Shown here in pieces: positions 1 through 8,150 of a DNA stretch of 16,790 nucleotides. Made by a program: the position numbers and the translations under genes. Origin of the DNA: an uncultured Shinella sp. (GTDB taxonomy: Bacteria > Pseudomonadota > Alphaproteobacteria > Rhizobiales > Rhizobiaceae); NCBI GenBank assembly GCA_946481465.1, contig CAMLOC010000012.1, positions 1-16,790 on the forward strand, given 5' to 3'. Numbering within the stretch: the stretch's first letter is position 1; the number at the start of each line of letters is the position of its first letter. The notes under the pieces were generated by a model. It saw nothing but the letters and a program-made list of their open reading frames with translations. It did not search any database and had not been told where the DNA came from.

Positions 1-62
1 TCCACGTTGCGGCCCGGGTGGACCGCATTCATAACATTATGCAATCGCGGCCGCGGCCGCAC
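1..62. other. left-edge flank after the aconitase gene
   Basis: This short non-coding stretch lies just downstream of the leftward aconitase-like gene. Positions 47-60 form a perfect GC-only palindrome, GCGGCCGCGGCCGC, that could act as a weak hairpin. Positions 30-41 hold a small inverted repeat, CATAA-CA-TTATG. A leftward ATG at 32-30 opens a frame that runs off the window, so another gene of the aconitase operon could begin here. Only about ten codons are visible and there is no clear ribosome binding site, so no gene is called. Confidence 0.3.
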
Positions 63-2696
63 CTATCCACGGGCCGCCGTCCGGTTCGAAGGGAGACCGG
101 AGCGTGCGGCGCGGTGGAGGATGAACGGCATGATGCCGCCTGCCTTCAGCAGGGCGATTTCCTGCTCGGTCTCCACCGCGGCCCTGCAGCCGAGCGCGGT
201 CTCGCTGCCGTCCTCGCGAAGGATGCGGACCTGGATCGGGCAGCGTGGAGCGAGAAGATCGGAACGCACATCGACATCGATCCAGTCGTCAACCCCGAGG
301 TCCAATGCATCCGGGGACCGCCCTTCCGGCAGAAGCAGGGGCACGACGCCCATGCCGATCAGGTTGGAGCGGTGGATCCGCTCGAAACTCGATGCAAGAA
401 CGGCGCGCGTGCCGAGAAGGGCAACGCCCTTCGCCGCCCAGTCCCGCGAGGATCCCGCGCCATAGCGCTCGCCGGCGACGACGACGACCGGAACGCCGTC
501 ATCGGCATAACGGTCGGCGGCGCGCCAGAGCGGCAGGATCTCCCGCGATCCCGCGAGGACGGTGGTGCCGGCCGGAAGCGTCCTGTCGAGGAGGTTGACG
601 ACCGTCCGGTTGGTGAAAACCCCGCGCACCATCGCCTCCCAGTTTCCGCGCCGGGCGGCAAAGACGTTGAGGTCGTCAGGATCGTCGCCGTGCTCGACGA
701 GATAGACGCCGGCCTCTCCCCTGCGGGGGATCTGCCCCGCCGGGGAGATGTGATCGGTCGTGATGTCGTTTCCGAGAACAAGGAGTGGCCTTGCCCGGTA
801 GCGGCCGATCCTCGCCGGCTCCGTTGCGGAGACGAAAGGCGGGCGACGAATATAGGTGGACCCCTCGTCCCAGGGAAACAGCGTGGAAGAGGGGGCATCG
901 AGCGCGGCCCAGGCGGCATTGCGCCCGGCATCGGCGAATGCGGCGGCAAAGTCGCCGGGTGCCGTCGCCGTCCGCAAAACCTCGTCGATCTCGGCCGTCT
1001 TCGGCCAGATGTCCGCAAGCCGGACCGGTGTGCCGTCCTTGCGACAGCCGATCGGATCGCTCTGGATGTCCCTGTTGACATCACCGGCCAGCGCATAGGC
1101 GATGACGAGCGGGGGAGAGGCGAGAAACCCGGCGTCCAGTTGGGGATGCACCCGGCCCGGGAAATTGCGGTTGCCCGACAGGACCGCGACCGCCGTCGTC
1201 CCGCCCTCGATGGCCGCGCTCATGCCCGGTTCGAGGGGGCCGGAATTCCCGATGCAGGTGGTGCAGCCGAAGCCGACAATGTCGAAGCCGATTGCGGCAA
1301 GGTCGTCCAGCAAGCCGGTGCGCGACAGGTAGCGGCCGGCTGCGGGCGATCCCGGGGCAAGCGAGGTCTTGACCCAGGGCGGGGGCTTGAGGCCGAGGCG
1401 CCTGGCATTGCGCGCCAGCAGGCCGGCGGCGATGGTCAGCCGGGGATCGCTGGTGTTGGTGCAGCTGGTGATGGCGGCAATGGCCACCGCGCCGTCGGGC
1501 GGGGTGGTGCGATGCGTCGCCGGGCGGTGCGGCCGGCTATAGGGTTCTTCCAGCGCCGCTGCCGCGTGCCCGGGCGCAAGCCGGCGCCGCGGGCGCCGCG
1601 GGCCGGCAAGGCTCGTGACGACCTTGGAAAGGTCGATCTCGATGACATCCGTGTAGCGCGGCGTGATCTGCGGGTCGAACCACAGGCCCTGCCGCCGCGC
1701 GGCCGTGCGGACGAGCGCCAGCGCGGCCTCGTCGCGCCCGGTTGCCTCAAGGTATCGGATCGTCTGCTCGTCGATCGGGAAATAGCCGCTGGCGCCGCCA
1801 TATTCGGGGGTCATGTTGGCGACCACCGCCCGGTCTCCCGCCGTCAGCGTGGAGACACCGGGCCCGAAGAATTCCACGAATTCGCCGGTCATGCCGTGGG
1901 CGCGCAGCCGCTCCGTCACGGTGAGCGCCAGGTCCGTGGAAAGCACGCCTTCGCGCAGCGCACCGGTCAGCCGCACGCCGATGACCTCGGGAATGCGCAG
2001 CATGACCGGCATGCCGAACATGACGCTCTCGGCCTCCAGTCCGCCGACCCCCCAGGCCAGGACGCCGATGCCGTTGATCATCGGCGTATGGCTGTCGGTT
2101 CCGATCAGCGTGTCCGGCACGACCCAGGTCTCTCCCCCGATCGTCCGGGTCGAGATGACGCTGGAGAGCTGTTCGAGGTTCATCGTGTGCATGATGCCGG
2201 TGCCGGGTGCGTGTACCTTCATGCCTTCGAAGGCGCGCATGGACCATTTCATCAGCCGGTAGCGCTCGGCATTGCGCTCGATCTCGCGCGCGATATTGAC
2301 GGCGAGCGCCTGCGGCGAGCCGTAGGCGTCCACCGCGATGGAATGGTCGACCGACACATCGACCGGCAAAACGGGATTGAGGGCCGACGGATCTCCGCCC
2401 ATTTCGGCGAGCGTCGCGCGCAACGCTGCCATATCGACCAGCGCCGGCACGCAGGTCGTGTCGTGCATGAGCAACCGGCCGGGCTGGAAGGCGATCTCCC
2501 GTTCGCTGCGGCCGGCCTTCAGCCAATCCCGGAACGGCCGGCAGATGGCGGCGGCGTCACCCTCGCCGTGGCGAAGGCTGTTTTCGAGGATGATCCGCAT
2601 CAGCCAGGGGAGTCTATCCAGATCCGCGCCGAGGACAGCAGGCAGATCGATGAAGCGCGCCGGGCGAGTGTCGTCTAGGGCGATCGTGGATATCAT
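63..2696 (-). CDS. aconitase-family hydratase (AcnA-like paralogue)
   Basis: A full-length AcnA-type [4Fe-4S] hydro-lyase of 877 residues, close to the roughly 890 usual for bacterial AcnA. The three cluster cysteines are in SCTNTSDP (about residue 412) and GCTTCIGNSG (about 478 and 481). Other active-site blocks are visible: VDHS near 116, IGTDSHTPMINGIG near 198, and the swivel-domain GERYGAGSSRDWAAKG near 742. Family members interconvert hydroxy-tricarboxylates through cis-aconitate-type intermediates in the cytosol. The N-terminal block reads HDTTCVPALVDMAALR where classical AcnA has QDFTGVPAVVDLAAMR. This, and the catabolic neighbourhood, suggest a specialised paralogue and not the housekeeping citrate enzyme. 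The start is uncertain: ATG 2696 has GGA shortly upstream and fits the promoter proposed at 2727-2758; ATG 2711 and GTG 2735 are in frame. It diverges from the GntR gene. Family call is firm, substrate unknown. Confidence 0.93.
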   Translation of the reverse strand: MISTIALDDTRPARFIDLPAVLGADLDRLPWLMRIILENSLRHGEGDAAAICRPFRDWLKAGRSEREIAFQPGRLLMHDTTCVPALVDMAALRATLAEMGGDPSALNPVLPVDVSVDHSIAVDAYGSPQALAVNIAREIERNAERYRLMKWSMRAFEGMKVHAPGTGIMHTMNLEQLSSVISTRTIGGETWVVPDTLIGTDSHTPMINGIGVLAWGVGGLEAESVMFGMPVMLRIPEVIGVRLTGALREGVLSTDLALTVTERLRAHGMTGEFVEFFGPGVSTLTAGDRAVVANMTPEYGGASGYFPIDEQTIRYLEATGRDEAALALVRTAARRQGLWFDPQITPRYTDVIEIDLSKVVTSLAGPRRPRRRLAPGHAAAALEEPYSRPHRPATHRTTPPDGAVAIAAITSCTNTSDPRLTIAAGLLARNARRLGLKPPPWVKTSLAPGSPAAGRYLSRTGLLDDLAAIGFDIVGFGCTTCIGNSGPLEPGMSAAIEGGTTAVAVLSGNRNFPGRVHPQLDAGFLASPPLVIAYALAGDVNRDIQSDPIGCRKDGTPVRLADIWPKTAEIDEVLRTATAPGDFAAAFADAGRNAAWAALDAPSSTLFPWDEGSTYIRRPPFVSATEPARIGRYRARPLLVLGNDITTDHISPAGQIPRRGEAGVYLVEHGDDPDDLNVFAARRGNWEAMVRGVFTNRTVVNLLDRTLPAGTTVLAGSREILPLWRAADRYADDGVPVVVVAGERYGAGSSRDWAAKGVALLGTRAVLASSFERIHRSNLIGMGVVPLLLPEGRSPDALDLGVDDWIDVDVRSDLLAPRCPIQVRILREDGSETALGCRAAVETEQEIALLKAGGIMPFILHRAARSGLPSNRTAARG

Positions 2697-2726
2697 GGTT
2701 CCATATTTCATACTGCGTTGGCGAAC

Positions 2727-2758
2727 ATATTGCACATCGTGTAGATGAAATACAATAT
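2727..2758. promoter_or_regulatory. candidate GntR operator/promoter 1 (aconitase-GntR gap)
   Basis: An inverted repeat with arms ATATTG (2727-2732) and CAATAT (2753-2758) separated by 20 bp. Read leftward, towards the aconitase gene, it is ATATTG-N15-ATGTGCAAT-AT. The same element with the same spacing occurs at 3734-3765 ahead of the hydrolase operon. Both strands also show a weak sigma70-like arrangement, TTGyAy-N17-CAATAT, so the element may overlap promoters for both divergent genes. Binding by the adjacent GntR protein would then repress both. The arms and spacing are seen; the regulator assignment is inference. Confidence 0.6.
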
Positions 2759-2797
2759 AGGGCGGTAAGTTTTGCCGGTCCCGTGTCGGAGGGTTCG

Positions 2798-3685
2798 ATG
2801 CCTAGTGCGCCGTTGACGCCGCAGATCGCGGCGATGATTCTCGATCATGCGCGAGAAAACGCCTTGAAGGCGGGAGATCATCTTGCCGCTCAGAAGCTTG
2901 CCGACCTCTTTCGGGTCTCGCGGTCTCCCGTCACGGAGGCGCTGAAATACCTGGAGGAGAAGCGGCTGGTCCGCCGCGAGCTCAACAGGGGGTTCTTCCT
3001 TGCGGCCGATCCGGCCGGCATCGCCGCGGATTTCGGCGAACAGGTTGCCGGCGAAGCCGGCGAGGAGACTTATTTCCAGATCGCCGACGACCGCCTGTCC
3101 GGCAAGTTGCCGGACAAGGTCAGCGAGAACGAGATCATGCGCCGCTACGCGCTCTCGCGCGGCGACGCCCTCAAAGTGCTCAATCGCATGGCGCAAGAGG
3201 GATGGATCGAGCGGCTGCCGGGAAAGGGCTGGGCGTTCCGCCCCACCCTTACCTCCGGCAAAGCCTATGAAATGGCTTATCTTTTCCGGATGGCGATCGA
3301 GCCGGCGGCGATCCTGCAGCCCTCGTTCCAGATCGACGGCGCCGTTTTCCGCCGGGCGCGCGAGCAGCAGCAGGCGCTGCTCGACGGTGAGTACCTGACG
3401 CTGTCCCGCTCGGAGCTCTTCCGCATCAATTCAGGCTTCCACGAGATGATCGTCGACTGCTCGGGGAACCTTTATTTCATCGAATCGATCCGGCGGGTCA
3501 ACGCCAGCCGCCGCCTTGCCGAATACCGCAAGACGCTCGACCGGTCGCGACTTGTCGGCCAATCCCTGGAGCACTTGCGGATCCTCGACCTGCTCGAGGC
3601 AGGCGATCTTCAGAAGGCGGCCGACTTCATGCGATTCCACCTGGATTTTGCGTTGAAGGTGAAGACGGACAACACGCTCGGCTGA
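2798..3685 (+). CDS. GntR/FCD transcriptional regulator with two winged-helix segments
   Basis: A 295-residue regulator. Residues 8-72 form a GntR winged helix (LADLFRVSRSPVTEALKYLE, then the wing RRELNRGFFLA). Residues 92-148 look like a second winged helix (ENEIMRRYALSRGDALKVLN, then the wing IERLPGKGWAFRP). Residues 152-285 match the all-helical FCD ligand domain, with likely metal-binding histidines at 215, 259 and 281. The usual FCD-type GntR protein is about 220-250 residues with one DNA-binding domain, so the extra domain explains the length. FCD regulators commonly bind small carboxylates. The start is ATG 2798, with GGAGGG at 2788-2793; an upstream in-frame GTG at 2783 lies before this site and has no signal of its own. 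It probably controls the divergent aconitase gene, itself and the downstream importer operon through the shared elements at 2727-2758 and 3734-3765. Confidence 0.9.
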   Translation: MPSAPLTPQIAAMILDHARENALKAGDHLAAQKLADLFRVSRSPVTEALKYLEEKRLVRRELNRGFFLAADPAGIAADFGEQVAGEAGEETYFQIADDRLSGKLPDKVSENEIMRRYALSRGDALKVLNRMAQEGWIERLPGKGWAFRPTLTSGKAYEMAYLFRMAIEPAAILQPSFQIDGAVFRRAREQQQALLDGEYLTLSRSELFRINSGFHEMIVDCSGNLYFIESIRRVNASRRLAEYRKTLDRSRLVGQSLEHLRILDLLEAGDLQKAADFMRFHLDFALKVKTDNTLG

Positions 3686-3733
3686 CCGGCGATGTGCCTG
3701 AACGACCGGATATGGGCGCGCCTGCCGAAATCG

Positions 3734-3765
3734 ATATTGACTTATGTGTGTGTAATGTGCAATTT
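3734..3765. promoter_or_regulatory. candidate GntR operator/promoter 2 (hydrolase-importer operon)
   Basis: Arms ATATTG (3734-3739) and ATGTGCAAT (3755-3763) with 15 bp between, followed by TT. Reading towards the hydrolase gene, 20 of 32 positions match the element at 2727-2758 read towards the aconitase gene, including all 15 arm positions; the middle is mostly different. It contains TTGACT (3737-3742) and, 17 bp on, CAATTT (3760-3765), so it may sit directly on a promoter. The hydrolase start is about 100 bp downstream. Regulator identity is inferred from the neighbourhood. Confidence 0.6.
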
Positions 3766-3867
3766 TTCTCAAAATACATTTTTGAATGGTCAATCGGGCT
3801 CTGACGGGTTTGTCCGGCGGCCGGCGCGAGAGCGCAAATCATCAGCCCCTATCTGGAAGCGATAGCC

Positions 3868-4713
3868 ATGGAAGACGATGAGGTAGACCGCTTTGACGAA
3901 CGCGCCGCCGCTCAGTTCGACTACGGCAGGACCCCGATCTACGCCCTGAAGTCCGACCCCCGGTTTTCCTATTGCCTCTATGTCCCCAAGGCGGGGGCGA
4001 CGGATCTGGTCGTCGCCGTCCATGGCACCGGCAGGACGTTCACCGACTATCGGGATCGGTTCTCGGAGTTTGGCCGCTGGCACGGCTGCATGGTGCTGTG
4101 CCCGCTCTTTCCGGTCGGCGTTCTTGGCAACGACGACCGCGACGGCTTCAAGTATCTGCGCGAGGGCGACATCCGCTACGACCTCCTCCTCAATGCCATG
4201 GTGGACGAGGTCGCCGCGCGATATGCAAGGCGTTTCGACGAATTCGCGCTCTTCGGCTATTCGGGCGGCGCGCACTTCGCGCATCGTTACTTCATGTTGC
4301 ATCCGGACCGTCTTTGGGCGGTGTCGATCGGTGCGCCGGGCTCCGTCACGCTGCTCGATCCTCAGCGGGACTGGTGGGTCGGGACCCGAAACGTGGGTGA
4401 ACTCTTCGGCCATGCGGTCGACACGACCGCGATGGCGCGCGTGCCCACGCAGATGATCGTCGGCGCGGCCGATCTCGAGACCTGGGAAATCACGCATCGT
4501 GAAGGAAAGCGGCACTGGATGCCGGGCGCCAACGATGCCGGGCGTACACGCCCCGAGCGTCTCGAGAGCCTGCGCAGGTCCTTCGAGGCCGCCGGCGTGT
4601 CCGTCCGTTTCGATATCATCGCGAACATGGCCCATGAGGGCGTTCGCGCGGTCGGCACCGCGGCCGACTTTTTTGCAAGCATTCTGGCTGAGCGCCGGCG
4701 GCGCGCACCCTGA
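3868..4713 (+). CDS. alpha/beta hydrolase
   Basis: A 281-residue serine hydrolase. The oxyanion-hole motif HGTG is at residues 52-55 and the nucleophile elbow GYSGG at 130-134 (Ser132). A likely acid residue is Asp202, in VGAADLETWE, and the likely catalytic histidine is His256, in NMAHEG. There is no signal peptide, so it should act in the cytoplasm. Relatives include dienelactone-hydrolase-like and polyhydroxyalkanoate-depolymerase-like enzymes that cleave esters or amides; the substrate cannot be told. ATG 3868 follows GGAAG by eight bases. It is the first gene of the importer operon, 40 bp before the binding protein and after the operator-like element at 3734-3765. That placement suggests it works on what the ABC transporter brings in. 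The triad is clear; the role is inferred. Confidence 0.88.
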   Translation: MEDDEVDRFDERAAAQFDYGRTPIYALKSDPRFSYCLYVPKAGATDLVVAVHGTGRTFTDYRDRFSEFGRWHGCMVLCPLFPVGVLGNDDRDGFKYLREGDIRYDLLLNAMVDEVAARYARRFDEFALFGYSGGAHFAHRYFMLHPDRLWAVSIGAPGSVTLLDPQRDWWVGTRNVGELFGHAVDTTAMARVPTQMIVGAADLETWEITHREGKRHWMPGANDAGRTRPERLESLRRSFEAAGVSVRFDIIANMAHEGVRAVGTAADFFASILAERRRRAP

Positions 4714-4753
4714 TCCCTCTCCACACCGACTTGAAAAGAAAAGGGGAATACCG

Positions 4754-6301
4754 ATGAAACGTGAATTGCCGATCTTTCTTGCCCTGGCGCTGGCCGCCGC
4801 GCCCGCCCTTGCGGCGGATACGATCAACGTCGCGCTCAATGCCGACATCCGCAGCTCGAACCCGGGCGTCAACCGCGACGACAACACGGACGGTGTCGTC
4901 CTGAACATCGTCGAGGGCCTGACGGGCTACCGGGACAACGGCTCCGCCGCGCCTCTCCTGGCGGAGAAGATCGACGTTTCGGACGACCGGTTGACCTATA
5001 CCTTCCATCTGCGGCAGGGCGTGACGTTTCACAACGGCGAGGGCCTGACCTCCGCCGATGTGCTGTGGAGCTGGAACCGCTACATGGACCCGAAGACCGA
5101 ATGGCGCTGTATCGGCGAATTCGACGGCACGAACGGCCTGAAGGTCGAAAGCGCCAGTGCTCCTGATCCGGCGACCTTCGTCATGAAGATCAACAAGCCC
5201 TATGCGCTCTTCCCGGACGCGCTCGCGCGTACGGACTGCGGCGGCACGGCGATCTTGAACAAGGCATCCGTCGCGGCCGACGGCAGCTGGGACAAGCCGA
5301 TCGGAACGGGCCCGTTCAAATTCACCGAATGGAAGAAGGGAGAGTATATCCTCCTCTCCCGGTTCGAGGACTACAAGTCGCCCGCGGGGGACAAGCCGGA
5401 CGGTTATGTCGGATCCAAGCGGCCGCTGGTCGATCAGGTCAAGATGATCGTCGTTCCGGATGCCGCAGCGGTCAAGACGGCGCTTCTGTCCGGGGCGATC
5501 GATGCGAGCCAGATCATGGACAGCGATGTCGAGGAACTGCGACAGAACGACCAGATCCGCGTGGCCAGCGGCGTCGGGGCATCGAAGCACTCGATCATCC
5601 TGCAGACGCTCGATCCGGTCCTGTCCAACGTCAAGATCCGGCAGGCCATCATGGCGGCGCTCGACGGCGACCAGCTTGCGGCCGCGACCTCCTACGGGCT
5701 AGCCATGCCGAACAATTCGGCGATCTTCCCGGAATCCGCCTATTACAGCGAGGCGCAGAAGGAACGCTACAAGTACGACCCCGAGAAGGCCAAGCAGCTT
5801 CTTCAGGAAGCGGGCTACAAGGGCGAGCCGATCACCATCATCGCCAACAAGCGCGTTCATGTGCCGAGCTATCCGGCGGCGCTGTTCGCCCAGGCGATGC
5901 TCCAGCAGGTCGGTCTCAACGTGAACATCGAGGTCATGGAGTGGCCCGCGCAGCTCGACCGCTACCAGACCGGCAAATTCCAGATGATGTCGACCTCCTA
6001 TTCGGCGCAGCTTGATCCCGCGATGAGCTACCAGCAGTTCGAGGGCCCGAAGGAAACCCAGCCGCGCAAGGTATGGGACAATCCCGATGCGCAGGTGCTG
6101 ATCGACGAGGCCATGGCGGAATCCGACCATGCCAAGCGCCAGGTCATTTTCGACAAGCTCCACAAGATGCAGCTTGCGGACGCTCCGATCTTCATCATGT
6201 ACAGCGGCGTGGAATCCAACGCGTCGAGCACGCGGATCTCCCGCTTCGAATACTGGCAGGGCAAACCCATGGCGTGGGAAAGCCAGGTCGTCGCCAAGTA
6301 A
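4754..6301 (+). CDS. ABC transporter peptide-type substrate-binding protein (SBP family 5)
   Basis: A 515-residue periplasmic binding protein of the DppA/OppA/GsiB family (SBP_bac_5). The N-terminus MKRELPIFLALALAAAPALA is a Sec signal peptide, probably cut before ADTINVAL. No lipobox cysteine is present, so the mature protein should be soluble. Family landmarks include LTYTFHLRQGVTFHNGEGLTS, DVLWSWNRY, and GTGPFKFTEWKKGEYI. Two cysteines, in EWRCIGEF and RTDCGGTA, lie about 40 residues apart and could form a disulfide in the periplasm. ATG 4754 is preceded by AAGGGGAA. Family members bind oligopeptides, but also opines, glutathione, sugars and other amides, so the ligand is open. The permease gene follows after 89 bp containing a strong hairpin. 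Confidence 0.95.
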   Translation: MKRELPIFLALALAAAPALAADTINVALNADIRSSNPGVNRDDNTDGVVLNIVEGLTGYRDNGSAAPLLAEKIDVSDDRLTYTFHLRQGVTFHNGEGLTSADVLWSWNRYMDPKTEWRCIGEFDGTNGLKVESASAPDPATFVMKINKPYALFPDALARTDCGGTAILNKASVAADGSWDKPIGTGPFKFTEWKKGEYILLSRFEDYKSPAGDKPDGYVGSKRPLVDQVKMIVVPDAAAVKTALLSGAIDASQIMDSDVEELRQNDQIRVASGVGASKHSIILQTLDPVLSNVKIRQAIMAALDGDQLAAATSYGLAMPNNSAIFPESAYYSEAQKERYKYDPEKAKQLLQEAGYKGEPITIIANKRVHVPSYPAALFAQAMLQQVGLNVNIEVMEWPAQLDRYQTGKFQMMSTSYSAQLDPAMSYQQFEGPKETQPRKVWDNPDAQVLIDEAMAESDHAKRQVIFDKLHKMQLADAPIFIMYSGVESNASSTRISRFEYWQGKPMAWESQVVAK

Positions 6302-6319
6302 CCCGTTCCTCCCGGCTGC

Positions 6320-6352
6320 GGGCCGCCGGCAATTCCGCATTGCTGGCGGCCT
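6320..6352 (+). other. intergenic hairpin between binding protein and permease genes
   Basis: GGCCGCCGGCAAT (6321-6333) pairs with ATTGCTGGCGGCC (6339-6351) around the loop TCCGC. In RNA this gives 13 pairs with one G-U wobble; bases 6320 and 6352 add another G-U. No T-run follows, so it is not a standard intrinsic terminator. Hairpins in this position of ABC operons are known to protect the upstream binding-protein mRNA or to lower downstream expression. That role here is inferred from position. Confidence 0.7.
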
Positions 6353-6390
6353 CTCGGCCTTCGCGCCGCAGCAGGGGCGACTAGGAAAGA

Positions 6391-7338
6391 ATGATGCTGA
6401 AATTCGTCTTCACCAAAATCGCCATGGCGATACCGACGCTTCTCATTGTCGCCATTTCGGTTTTCGTGCTCATTCGCCTTGTTCCCGGCGATCCGGCCTT
6501 GCTGATGCTCGGCGATCTGGCGACAACCGAAGCGATAGCCGACCTGAGAGCGCGGCTGGGTCTCGATCAGGGGATACTGACCCAGTTCGGCATCTGGTTC
6601 GGCAATGTTCTCGTCGGCGACTTCGGGATATCGATCACGAGCCGCGAACCGGTCCTGCCGCTGATCATTTCCCGCTTCCTGATCACCGCGCAGATCGTGG
6701 TCGTGGCGGTCTTCTTCGCAAGCTGCGTCGCCGTTCCCGCCGGCGTCATCGCGGCGTGGAAGCAGAACTCCAAACTGGATGTCTTCCTGGTCGGGGCGGC
6801 GACGCTGCTCCTTTCCGTCCCCACATTCTGGCTCGGCCTTCTCCTCCTCCTGTTGTTCGGCCTGAAACTCGGTTGGCTGCCGGTTCTTGGATATGTCTCG
6901 ATCACCGACGACTTCGTCGGCGGCGCGATCTACCTCGTCATGCCGATCATGACGCTGTTCCTTCATGAAATGGGCGTCATTCTCAGGATGTCGCGCGCCT
7001 CGACGCTGGAGGTCCTGCGCCTCGACTACGTCACGCATGCGCGCGCCAAGGGGCTGTCGGAGCGGGCCGTTCTCGCCCGGCACGTCTTCCGGAACGCCTT
7101 CGGCCCGACCTGGACCGTCATCGGCCTCGTGCTCGGCAACCTTCTCGGCGGCATCGCCGTGGTGGAGATCGTCTTCACCGTGCCGGGCCTCGGCCGCCTG
7201 CTCGTCGACGCCATCTTCGCGCGCGACTACCCGGTGATCCAGGGATGCCTGCTGTTCGTGGCGATAACCTATGTCTTCGTCAACCTCCTGGTTGACCTTC
7301 TTTACCCGATCTTCGATCCGAGAGTGGCCACCGAATGA
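6391..7338 (+). CDS. ABC transporter permease, DppB/GsiC type
   Basis: A 315-residue inner-membrane permease. It begins with a first membrane helix, KIAMAIPTLLIVAISVFVLI, then RLVPGDPA, typical of DppB-class proteins. Further hydrophobic helices lie around residues 100-120, 130-155, 175-195 and 285-305. The EAA coupling loop that touches the ATPase is visible as DYVTHARAKGLSERAVLARH, and LGNLLGGIAVVEIVFTVPGLGRLL follows, as in the family. ATG 6391 is followed at once by another ATG at 6394; AGGAAAG upstream supports either, with better spacing for 6394. It overlaps the next permease gene by 4 bp, indicating coupled translation. It should form the membrane pore with the second permease. Confidence 0.95.
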   Translation: MMLKFVFTKIAMAIPTLLIVAISVFVLIRLVPGDPALLMLGDLATTEAIADLRARLGLDQGILTQFGIWFGNVLVGDFGISITSREPVLPLIISRFLITAQIVVVAVFFASCVAVPAGVIAAWKQNSKLDVFLVGAATLLLSVPTFWLGLLLLLLFGLKLGWLPVLGYVSITDDFVGGAIYLVMPIMTLFLHEMGVILRMSRASTLEVLRLDYVTHARAKGLSERAVLARHVFRNAFGPTWTVIGLVLGNLLGGIAVVEIVFTVPGLGRLLVDAIFARDYPVIQGCLLFVAITYVFVNLLVDLLYPIFDPRVATE

Positions 7339-8150
7339 GACACCTTGCTCCAAACGCCCTTCTGGGAGGGCTGATCATCGGCGTCGTGCTCCTGGCCGCG
7401 TTCGTCGGGATTTTCTGGACGCCTTCCGACCCGATGAAGCTCGACTTCGTCGGTCGCCTCCAGTCGCCCAACCTGCAGCATCTTCTCGGAACCGACGAGT
7501 TCGGCCGCGATGTTCTCTCAAGGCTCATGGTCGGTGCCGGTACGAGCGCCTGGATCAGCCTGACGACCGTGATCTGCGCCGTCACGCTCGGAACGACGAT
7601 CGGTATCACGACGGGGTTCGTCCGCGGCTGGTTCGATCGCATCGCCATGTCCTTCAACGACGCCCTGCTCGCCTTTCCGGGCATCCTTCTCGCCCTCGGC
7701 CTTCTGGCCGTCTTCGGCGCCAACAAATACGGCATCATCGTTGCGCTGGGGATCGCCTATGCGCCCTCCGTCGCCCGCGTGGTGCGGGGCACGGTCCTCT
7801 CGATCCGCGAAAAGGAATTCATCGATGCCTCGCGCGTGATCGGCAATTCCGAGGTCTACACCATGGTGCGCCACGTCCTGCCGAACTGCATCGCGCCGTT
7901 GACCGTGCTCGCCACATCGATGTTCGGATGGGTCCTTCTTGCCGAAAGCGCGCTGAGCTTCCTCGGCCTCGGCGTGCCGCCGCCGGCGCCCACCTGGGGC
8001 AACATGCTGTCAAGCGCCCGGCCGTTCCTCAGCCAGGCCGCATGGCTCGGCATTTATCCCGGCCTGTGCATTTCACTGACCCTGCTTGGGATCAATCTTC
8101 TCGGCGACGCGATCCGCGACAGGCTGGATCCCAGAATGCGGGGTGCATGA
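7335..8150 (+). CDS. ABC transporter permease, DppC/GsiD type
   Basis: A 271-residue second permease subunit. It shows the DppC-type N-terminal helix (GLIIGVVLLAAFVGIF), the conserved LGTDEFGRDVLSRLMVGA block after it, and the EAA loop EFIDASRVIGNSEVYTMVRH. The C-terminal block ESALSFLGLGVPPPAPTWGNM is characteristic of this class. ATG 7335 overlaps the stop of the first permease by 4 bp (ATGA), and its own stop overlaps the ATPase start in the same way. The three genes are therefore translationally coupled and should be made together. Family assignment is very secure; transported ligand unknown. Confidence 0.95.
   Translation: MRHLAPNALLGGLIIGVVLLAAFVGIFWTPSDPMKLDFVGRLQSPNLQHLLGTDEFGRDVLSRLMVGAGTSAWISLTTVICAVTLGTTIGITTGFVRGWFDRIAMSFNDALLAFPGILLALGLLAVFGANKYGIIVALGIAYAPSVARVVRGTVLSIREKEFIDASRVIGNSEVYTMVRHVLPNCIAPLTVLATSMFGWVLLAESALSFLGLGVPPPAPTWGNMLSSARPFLSQAAWLGIYPGLCISLTLLGINLLGDAIRDRLDPRMRGA

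Noticed and set aside
26..45. Possible third GntR half-site (ATTGCA on the minus strand, 45-40)
   Set aside because: The matching CAATAT arm is absent at the right spacing, so only a six-base match remains.
18..2678. A long open frame on the plus strand opposite the aconitase gene
   Set aside because: It is the exact antisense of a gene with intact catalytic motifs. The translation is Arg/Gly/Asp-rich with no recognisable domain, a usual side effect of high G+C codon use.
7271..8146. The ATPase frame stays open far upstream of 8147
   Set aside because: This part is a frame-shifted reading of the second permease. ATPase homology starts at the ATG 8147/8150, which overlaps the permease stop in the usual ATGA way.
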